From Echinarachnius parma (taxonomy: Eukaryota; Echinodermata; Echinoidea; Clypeasteroida; Echinarachniidae): a DNA stretch of 64,000 bases. Numbering within the stretch: position 1 is the stretch's first letter; every line of letters starts with the position of its first letter. This document shows positions 61,801 through 64,000 of this stretch, one piece after another. Location of the stretch: NCBI GenBank assembly GCA_037951105.1, contig JBAMJV010009470.1, forward strand, positions 69,501 through 133,500, given 5' to 3'. The notes below the pieces were generated by a model. It did not search any database. It was given only the letters and a program-made list of their open reading frames with translations, and was not told where the DNA came from. The position numbers and the translations under genes were made by a program.

Positions 61801-62371
61801 CATGATCAGCAGCATGGAGTATAATAATAATGTGCCTCAGAATAGTCGTATTAGATGAGATGGCAGGGAATATATGCTATGAAGTATTATTCATCAGTAT
61901 AAGAATAAGACACATTATGGGGACCTGGTAGGAATATTTCCTTGAAATGCTTTATGCACTAGGCTATTGCAGCTCGGCTAAAGCCAGGGTAATAATATAT
62001 GCATTTGAAACCTTATTATAACGAGCACTTTGGGCCAATTGAATTTACCTCGTTATATCAGACATCTTGTTGCTTAAAAATAATAAAATGTGTAGAACCC
62101 GTGACCTGTGAAATTACCTCGCTATATCCAGTACCTCGTCAAAGCAGAGCTCATTATAAAGAGGTTTGACTGTACATACAGTATGTGAACATCATTAGTA
62201 TTACATTATTACATTTCCTATTTGAACTCTGTTTGTTTGCAGGAAATCAACATTCCCAAGATGCTGAGCATCCTGCGACAGCAGCGCATGTTGATGGTGC
62301 AGACCGTGGGACAGTACTCCTTTGTCTACAAGGCCCTCATTGAATCACTGAGGAACACTCGCCTAGTCTGA
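32239..62371 (+). CDS. PTPN21: FERM-domain protein tyrosine phosphatase, PTPN21/PTPN14/Pez type (15 coding exons)
   Basis: The start [20 protein letters not shown] matches the PTPN14/PTPN21 N-terminus. Fifteen exons with closing phases give 1424 residues, against about 1170-1190 in the two human paralogues; the extra length is in the linker. Order: FERM domain (about 20-340; [37 protein letters not shown]), a Ser/Pro/Gln-rich linker (about 345-1130) with conserved [18 protein letters not shown], a PPPY motif (629-632) and SSPDLVSRR, then the PTP domain (about 1150-1424) with [10 protein letters not shown] (Cys1358, Arg1364) and QTVGQY. Family members act at junctions and in Hippo signalling through WW-domain partners (known for PTPN14 and Pez). 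Odd: the WPD loop is W-P-N (Asn1318). Introns carry partial copies of its exons. An invertebrate single-copy ancestor of PTPN14/21 is the likely status. Confidence 0.95.
33915..34898. mobile_element. hAT-like non-autonomous element with exact 8-base duplication
   Basis: Ends TAGGCCTGAGTC and GACTCAGCCTTA are inverted, flanked by GTTCATGT on both sides (33907-33914 and 34899-34906). Near both ends sit CCGGGTCCCGAT and GGTCGGGAACCGG-like subterminal repeats. An 8-base duplication is typical for hAT. No transposase frame is present in the 984 bases. Confidence 0.9.
35108..35131. repeat. Poly-C run (24 bases)
   Basis: Uninterrupted C homopolymer in intron 1 of the phosphatase gene. Confidence 0.95.
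35221..35654. mobile_element. TTAA-flanked MITE, family A (copy 5, inverted, best preserved)
   Basis: It runs from TTAAAGGGTACCATC to GGTGGTCCCCTTTAA with all family blocks in reverse orientation, including GTTCCGTAAGTGGTGGTAAT and CGTACGCGTGAATTGCATTG. It can serve as the uninterrupted reference for the split copies. Confidence 0.9.
37389..37558 (+). CDS. PTPN21: Phosphatase exon 2 (FERM F1/F2)
   Basis: It encodes [20 protein letters not shown] then [20 protein letters not shown] and ends HTLRHEMT plus two bases of an Arg codon. [14 protein letters not shown] is nearly invariant in the family. Confidence 0.95.
37630..37830 (+). pseudogene. Degenerate fragments of exon 2 3' end in intron 2
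   Basis: 37630-37680 (ATGCTATACTCC…ACCCTCAGGCATAAAATGAC) resembles the end of exon 2 (ATGCTCTACACC…ACCCTCAGGCACGAGATGAC). A second piece near 37808-37870 repeats the splice-donor context CCAGGTGAGACATT and following intron. Neither can be read as an exon. Confidence 0.6.
38005..38303. mobile_element. TTAA-flanked MITE, family C (short copy)
   Basis: It ends CAAAACTCAACTATCCCTTTAA exactly like the copy at 29357-30310, with the matching AACCAAAACCTGCA-type segment inverted near 38260. The left end is degenerate. Confidence 0.65.
38338..38485. repeat. Perfect 61-base inverted repeat with 26-base loop
   Basis: Arms 38338-38398 and 38425-38485 are exact reverse complements by eye (TCTGTCTCTGTGATTTTTTC … GGATGCA). 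No ORF and no MITE family copy elsewhere in the window. It lies just right of a family C element. Confidence 0.9.
38843..39694. mobile_element. Non-autonomous element with GGCCCG-rich subterminal repeats (copy 2, inverted)
   Basis: Ends CAACCCTCGAAATTAGC and GTTAATTTCAAGCATTG, flanked by GGATACT on both sides (38836-38842, 39695-39701), another exact 7-base duplication. It is the reverse of the copy at 14002-14794 and has a long A/T homopolymer inside. Confidence 0.88.
39702..41787. other. Intron 2 sequence, little recognised
   Basis: AT-rich intron. A partial family B-like segment starts near 40986 (GGGAACAAGTAACATTGTC). An A-run sits near 40378-40389. No exon or RNA gene was recognised. 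Confidence 0.4.
41788..42338. mobile_element. TTAA-flanked MITE, family C (copy 3)
   Basis: It starts TTAAAGGGGTAGTACAGTTT and ends AAACTAAACTACCCCTTTAA; nearly collinear with 24697-25242. Confidence 0.88.
42422..42476. repeat. (TG)n tract followed by poly-G
   Basis: Short TG repeats and a T-rich segment lead into a G run of about 16 bases near 42461-42476. Confidence 0.8.
43334..43378. repeat. (TTC)n microsatellite
   Basis: About 15 uninterrupted TTC units upstream of exon 3; a polypyrimidine/polypurine tract. Confidence 0.92.
43671..43768 (+). CDS. PTPN21: Phosphatase exon 3 (FERM F2)
   Basis: It encodes [20 protein letters not shown] then [12 protein letters not shown]. Human paralogues show YQYYLQ-KKD-LEG at this place. 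The first base completes an Arg codon; donor CAAG|GTAAGA. Confidence 0.95.
43887..44020. mobile_element. Partial TTAA MITE, family B
   Basis: It starts TTAAAGGGATCTAGTAACAT as the complete copy does, but its far end could not be placed with certainty; the similarity may continue to about 44250. Confidence 0.5.
45040..45310. repeat. Local duplication around a long poly-C tract
   Basis: CTTGAGTGATGCTCAACT occurs at about 45070 and 45280, each preceded by a similar CTGGAAA(C/T)A…TAT stretch. Between them is C13-A-C25 (45209-45247). The two copies have diverged. Confidence 0.6.
46206..46279 (+). CDS. PTPN21: Phosphatase exon 4 (FERM F2)
   Basis: It encodes [20 protein letters not shown] and LLPK after completing an Ala codon. 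74 bases; acceptor GAGCAG and donor AAG|GTGAGT. Confidence 0.93.
46921..46943. repeat. Poly-G run (23 bases)
   Basis: Uninterrupted G homopolymer in intron 4. Confidence 0.95.
47034..47095 (+). pseudogene. Degenerate copy of exon 4 3' end and donor
   Basis: The segment GTACTGCAAGCCAAGGTAAG TTGACCTC…GTGACCTTGA follows the end of exon 4 and the first 25 bases of intron 4 (CCCAAGGTGAGTTGACCTCT…GTGACCTTGA) with a few changes. The donor GT is kept. Confidence 0.7.
47369..47485 (+). pseudogene. Partial exon 5 copy 1 with in-frame G/E-rich extension and a donor
   Basis: It starts after a CTCCAG acceptor with [22 protein letters not shown], as the real exon 5 does, then departs into a GGGGA-type repeat coding W-G-E and Gly/Glu repeats and reaches GTAAGA. 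From acceptor to donor it is 117 bases, i.e. in phase with its neighbours. Whether it is spliced is unknown; it may be an unused duplicate. Confidence 0.6.
47570..47684 (+). pseudogene. Partial exon 5 copy 2, out of phase
   Basis: It is almost identical to copy 1 and begins after AATCCAG. Between acceptor and GTAAGA it is 115 bases, so inclusion would shift the frame. The difference lies in the poly-G run, whose length is unreliable in assemblies. Confidence 0.6.
47769..47927 (+). CDS. PTPN21: Phosphatase exon 5 (FERM F2/F3)
   Basis: It encodes [20 protein letters not shown], then QARAG and [11 protein letters not shown]. The last motif matches DGYGEESYPAK-type sequence of human PTPN21. 159 bases, phase 0 at both ends. 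Unlike its two upstream copies it continues through the family-conserved C-terminal part. Confidence 0.94.
48040..48115 (+). pseudogene. Degenerate copy of exon 5 3' end and donor
   Basis: GCTTCTAAGCTAGAGGGCTA TGAATAAGAGAGCTTCCC copies the exon 5 end but reads TAT GAA TAA, a stop, in place of TAT GGG CAA. The donor CCAAGGTAAGG and following intron bases are kept. Confidence 0.85.
48116..49120. other. Intron 5 sequence, nothing recognised
   Basis: No exon-like or repeat family segment was recognised; one 120-codon minus-strand ORF here shows no conserved features. Confidence 0.4.
49121..49335. repeat. Long (ATT)n microsatellite
   Basis: About 210 bases of mostly ATT units with interruptions (ATC, ACT, GTTGTTG) directly before exon 6. 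Confidence 0.92.
49379..49467 (+). CDS. PTPN21: Phosphatase exon 6 (FERM F3)
   Basis: It encodes [20 protein letters not shown] then LNRQETVHF plus two bases. This corresponds to the DS-G-DISIGACLEGIFVK region of human PTPN21. Donor is CCA|GTAAGT. Confidence 0.93.
49505..49658 (-). repeat. SINE-like repeat with AAAGCCAGGGTAATAATG block
   Basis: On the minus strand it contains AAAGCCAGGGTAATAATGTT and CAGCACTTTG, as in the repeats near 3290-3480 and 61840-62000. It abuts the 3' end of the LINE fragment. Confidence 0.5.
49659..51180 (-). mobile_element. 5'-truncated non-LTR retrotransposon with intact reverse transcriptase ORF
   Basis: A minus-strand frame of at least 432 residues (49825-51123, open further to about 51180) without stops carries [17 protein letters not shown] at its open start, [29 protein letters not shown] and the catalytic YADD, followed by a [13 protein letters not shown]…[10 protein letters not shown] domain and a C-terminal [10 protein letters not shown]. 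These are CR1/L2/Jockey-type ORF2 features. The 3' end reads GCGCTATATAAGAATTG then an ATT-type tail; a T-run lies between ORF and tail. The endonuclease and 5' half are missing, so it cannot move alone. Confidence 0.92.
51181..51428. mobile_element. MITE remnant (…CTTTGTGAAACAC end) next to the LINE
   Basis: Its right part (TTTTATTTCAAGGCTACGAATGG… AGAATCTTTGTGAAACAC) matches the right end of the complete element at 62559-62852. The inverted pair CAATTGATTGTAAGTC / GACTTACAATTAATTG occurs at its left side. The LINE probably inserted into this element. Confidence 0.6.
51429..52207. other. Intron 6 sequence, nothing recognised
   Basis: AT-rich intron without recognised exon, RNA or repeat family. 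Confidence 0.4.
52208..52460. mobile_element. MITE with GGCCTAGTCCCA ends (copy 1)
   Basis: The left end GGCCTAGTCCCATTGCACC and right end GGTGCAGTGGGACTAGGCC are inverted; AAT stands on both sides as a 3-base duplication. A related copy is at 63689-63879. Confidence 0.85.
52461..54600. other. Remainder of intron 6 with G/C runs
   Basis: It contains a G run near 53069-53085, a C run near 53891-53900 and a G run near 53950-53967. At about 53335-53400 ATCTGAATTTGGATACT and its near-inverse TATCCAAATTTGGACGATTG form a small hairpin. No exons were recognised. Confidence 0.4.
54601..54652 (+). pseudogene. Degenerate copy of exon 7 start with acceptor
   Basis: TTCTGTAG followed by ATGTTACAAGGTGATGATCA CCTGGCCACAGTTGGCGACC parallels the true exon 7 start (TCTATAG then ATGGCACGAGGTAGTGAGCA TGGGCCACAATCGGCGAGCG). 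It lies 80 bases upstream and stays recognisable for about 45 bases. Confidence 0.7.
54688..54858 (+). CDS. PTPN21: Phosphatase exon 7 (FERM F3)
   Basis: It encodes [20 protein letters not shown], then [20 protein letters not shown] and [12 protein letters not shown]. Human paralogues have RWHDIANMSHNK and DMETAKYIWRLC here. Donor is CAA|GTAAGT. Confidence 0.95.
55224..55387 (+). CDS. PTPN21: Phosphatase exon 8 (start of linker)
   Basis: It encodes [20 protein letters not shown], then a Ser/Met/Gly-rich stretch ending GEGTSSD. It connects FERM to the linker and is weakly conserved; phases fit exactly (1 in, 1 out). Confidence 0.85.
55388..56209. other. Intron 8, nothing recognised
   Basis: AT-rich intron of about 820 bases; no repeat family or exon-like segment was recognised. 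Confidence 0.4.
56210..58512 (+). CDS. PTPN21: Phosphatase exon 9 (large Ser/Pro/Gln-rich linker)
   Basis: One 2303-base exon, coding residues about 367-1134. Conserved islands shared with human PTPN14 include [44 protein letters not shown] and [13 protein letters not shown] at 629-632 is a WW-domain ligand as in PTPN14-YAP binding. TTSQLSLD occurs twice and NSQLSLPE once. Residues 927-982 form eight Ser-Pro heptads. The stretch is largely disordered in character. It ends at AGG|GTAAGC; reading through gives a short tail and a stop at 58561, so intron retention would truncate the protein before the PTP domain. Confidence 0.94.
57889..58056 (+). repeat. Eight tandem Ser-Pro heptads within exon 9
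   Basis: Every seventh residue pair from 927 on is Ser-Pro: [56 protein letters not shown]. At DNA level this is a diverged 21-base repeat (AGTCCC core). Confidence 0.9.
59225..59374 (+). CDS. PTPN21: Phosphatase exon 10 (PTP domain start)
   Basis: It encodes [20 protein letters not shown] then [15 protein letters not shown] and [10 protein letters not shown]. The pTyr-loop motif NRYxDVLPYD of classical PTPs has Phe for Tyr here; the human paralogues also deviate at this place. 50 codons, phase 0. Confidence 0.95.
59678..59875 (+). CDS. PTPN21: Phosphatase exon 11 (PTP domain)
   Basis: It encodes [20 protein letters not shown], then HYIAAQSPT and [25 protein letters not shown] and FW-MVWEQ are classical PTP motifs; the usual YIA-QGP reads YIAAQSP. 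198 bases, phase 0. Confidence 0.95.
59886..60020. repeat. (GAT)n-type microsatellite
   Basis: GATGATGGT/GATTGT/GACGAC repeats start 10 bases after the exon 11 donor. Confidence 0.9.
60291..60368 (+). CDS. PTPN21: Phosphatase exon 12 (PTP domain)
   Basis: It encodes [20 protein letters not shown] and TAEFGP. K-C-x-RYWP is the classical PTP motif. 78 bases, phase 0 at both ends. Confidence 0.95.
60690..60750. repeat. (AAT)n microsatellite
   Basis: AATAATAATGATAATAATAC-type repeats, followed by a GCGTAATGCAAAC…CTAAACGCTTT segment that resembles LINE 3' ends. Confidence 0.8.
60886..61045 (+). CDS. PTPN21: Phosphatase exon 13 (WPD loop, here W-P-N)
   Basis: It encodes [20 protein letters not shown], then [20 protein letters not shown]. 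The codon at 61009-61011 is AAC (Asn1318) where classical PTPs have the general-acid Asp. Surrounding residues are normal. Donor is CTGT|GTAAGT. Confidence 0.95.
61321..61478 (+). CDS. PTPN21: Phosphatase exon 14 (catalytic P-loop)
   Basis: It encodes [20 protein letters not shown] then [20 protein letters not shown] and [11 protein letters not shown]. The signature HC-x5-R is complete with Cys1358 and Arg1364. Donor GAG|GTAAAG. Confidence 0.97.
61573..61782. mobile_element. GC-rich MITE with GACTCGACCCGATCC ends (copy 2, inverted)
   Basis: Ends GCCCAGCGCAGACAGAGCC and GGCTCTGTCTGCGCCGGGC are inverted repeats; the body is collinear with the reverse of 9264-9480. It is followed directly by a copy of the exon 14 end. 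Confidence 0.85.
61787..61829 (+). pseudogene. Partial copy of exon 14 3' end in intron 14
   Basis: CTGTTGACTGATGTCATGAT CAGCAGCATGGAGTATAATA repeats the last 42 bases of exon 14 with about six changes. It lacks the P-loop and has no donor after it. Confidence 0.85.
61840..62000 (+). repeat. SINE-like repeat with AAAGCCAGGGTAATAAT block
   Basis: Contains TTCCTTGAAATGCTTTATGC and CTAAAGCCAGGGTAATAATA in the order seen, inverted, at 3290-3480. Confidence 0.45.
62243..62371 (+). CDS. PTPN21: Phosphatase exon 15 (last; Q-loop and stop)
   Basis: It encodes [20 protein letters not shown] then [22 protein letters not shown] and stop TGA at 62369-62371. Gln1402 and Gln1406 of the QTxxQY motif are present. 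The human paralogues end similarly in NSRLI. Confidence 0.96.
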   Translation, partial: EINIPKMLSILRQQRMLMVQTVGQYSFVYKALIESLRNTRLV

Positions 62372-63180
62372 TAATGGTGATTTCATGTCATAATGTCCTC
62401 CCGATGCCCTGTTGTATGCCCTGATCGTAGTGCAAACTGTCGGACAGTGCACCTTTGTCTACAATGAACTCGTAATAATTCCTAAGAAACACAATACGCG
62501 TATGATCATGGTGCCTTTCATGTCTCATTGCTCTCTAGATGTCTTCTTGCATTCCAGGGGGGTGTTTCACAAAGAATCTTTGCTGAACTTAGCTCTAAGT
62601 TGGACCTAAAAATGATGGAAAGCCATCAGTTTCTTTGTAAAATTGTTAAAACAGTTCTTTTTAAAAGGCATATATTTTGAAATAAAAAATCAGTAATCTT
62701 TGTTATTATCAAAGAGCCTTGAAGTAATTGATATATATTCATGTCGGAAGTTTCAATACTTACATTTTTGTTGCTTTAAATATGTTTTATTCCAAGGCTA
62801 CAAATGGCCTACCATAATTTAAAGTTCAACTTAGTATCTTTGTGAAACACTCTTCTGACCGTAGTACAACTCGTAAAATTCCTAATAAACACAAGGCGCG
62901 TATGATCATGGTGCCTTTTTATGTCATATCCCCCTACCTTTGCGACAGTACACCCTTTGTCTACAATGCTCTCATCGTATCCTGGAGAAAGACTTGTCAG
63001 ATTAGTGCGTCTCATTCCTCTACAATCATCTGAGGAATGTTCTCTATCAAGGCGCTTAATATATTTTTGAGGAACTTGGGCCTCGTCTGATCATATTGCA
63101 GACTCGGGGAGAGAACACCTCTGTCTTCAAGGCCCTCGTTGAATTCCTGAAGTATGCTCGTCTCATCTGATCAGCTTCTC
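62372..63180 (+). other. 3' UTR / flank with degenerate copies of the exon 15 end
   Basis: At least three further versions of the last ~90 coding bases plus following bases occur: 62423-62545, 62857-63010 (two fused partial copies) and 63090-63172. The last still reads TRGENTSVFKALVEFLKYAR LI and stop. A MITE (62559-62852) lies between the first and second. AATAAA occurs near 62680 and 62884. Confidence 0.75.
62559..62852. mobile_element. MITE with GGGTGTTTCACAAAGA ends
   Basis: The left end GGTGTTTCACAAAGAATCTT and right end TTAGTATCTTTGTGAAACAC are inverted repeats. A truncated relative borders the LINE at 51181-51428. Confidence 0.8.
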
Positions 63181-63688
63181 ATTCGTCATATGTCTGTGGG
63201 AAAGTAAATACAATTATGGACATGCGAGATGCTTTGAATGCCCCTCAAGGGTGCACTTTCTACAAGACTGTTGCTAAAGATGGTTGGACAGTACATGTAT
63301 GTATTTAATTATTAATGAGTTAAAATTACTTGCTTGAAGTTCCAATGAAAGGGTTGGCCCAAAAGAAGTGGGTTTCATAACACTACCAGCCCTAGAAGTA
63401 CCAATATGATATATTTGTCATTGTCTAACTAAATAATGTTTTTATAAAATCATTAAGTTTTCAATTTACAATTTACAGACAGTACTCTATTTTTACAGAT
63501 GCCTGTTGCCTCAGTTGTGCACTAAACATACAGAGTAACTACAAATAACCAGTACTATTGTACAAATATATTTGATCCCACGCTTTTTAAAAAAGTTTGC
63601 TAGAGCAATAGGTACTATTGCCTCTGTATTCTAGAAAGAGTATACAGATGATTACTCTCTGTTTCTCGCGTCAATGTTTCCTCATAAT
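63181..63688. other. Downstream intergenic sequence, nothing recognised
   Basis: No coding or repeat family segment recognised. Confidence 0.4.
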
Positions 63689-63879
63689 GGCCTAGTCCCA
63701 CTATAGCGTATCTCCTTCCGTTTCCTATCCGTTTGACATCCGGATAGTACTAACAGGAAACAAAATGATGCCGACCAAGTTTGGAATGGACTTAGTAGGA
63801 TGCTTTTAATTTGGCTCAGTTTCGCCACATTTTGGTCGGATAGGAAATGGAAGGAGAAATGGTAGGGTGGGGCTAGGCC
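63689..63879. mobile_element. MITE with GGCCTAGTCCCA ends (copy 2)
   Basis: Left end GGCCTAGTCCCACTATAGC and right end GGTAGGGTGGGGCTAGGCC; inner blocks GACATCCGGATAGTACTA, ACAGGAAACAAAATGATGC and TTTCGCCACATTTTGGT are shared with 52208-52460. A clear target duplication is not visible here. Confidence 0.85.
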
Positions 63880-64000
63880 ATTACAAGAGGAATATTGAAA
63901 CATTCCAGTGTGAATGTGTGGGAGGGCATTTGATGGTTACAGTTGAGAAAGAGAAGGGTGCTTTAATAGTCTCTTACTGCGGAGATAATCATGTTTTTTT

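Overview
The window looks like animal nuclear DNA, most likely from a marine invertebrate deuterostome such as an echinoderm. That placement is an inference from AT-rich introns, many small inverted-repeat transposons, long poly-G/poly-C runs, abundant TACATGTA palindromes and the two gene models; the species cannot be fixed from the sequence. There is no operon structure, no CRISPR array and no prokaryotic gene.

Two conserved multi-exon genes lie head to head. On the minus strand, positions 1566-16403, is SNW1/SKIP, a spliceosome and transcription co-regulator: 15 coding exons, 542 predicted residues, all exon phases closing. On the plus strand, positions 32239-62371, is a FERM-domain protein tyrosine phosphatase of the PTPN21/PTPN14/Pez family: 15 coding exons, 1424 predicted residues, with an N-terminal FERM domain, a large Ser/Pro/Gln-rich linker with a PPxY motif, and a C-terminal PTP domain.

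Layout: 1-1565, SNW1 3' flank with a palindromic repeat and a TTAA-flanked MITE. 1566-16403, SNW1; its first intron holds a broken second copy of exon 1, a GGCCCG-rich element and a large palindromic MITE with another MITE inside. 16404-31849, intergenic, dominated by transposon remnants, one CpG-richer stretch (about 22.86-24.56 kb) and one possible isolated exon at 25348. 31850-62371, the phosphatase gene, with long introns full of MITEs, a clean hAT-like element and a reverse-transcriptase ORF. 62372-64000, 3' flank with degenerate copies of the last exon.

Most unusual points: (1) the phosphatase gene repeatedly carries partial copies of its own exons, with exon 5' pieces upstream and exon 3' pieces downstream of the real exon (exons 2, 4, 5, 7, 14, 15), and one copy is an in-frame potential new exon; (2) the WPD loop reads W-P-N, so the usual general acid is replaced by Asn although Cys and Arg of the P-loop are intact; (3) the linker contains eight uninterrupted Ser-Pro heptads; (4) SNW1 exon 1 is duplicated, with only the outer copy readable; (5) several nested transposon insertions have exact target duplications. 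SNW1 and PTPN21 both lie on human chromosome 14q, so the pairing may reflect old linkage.
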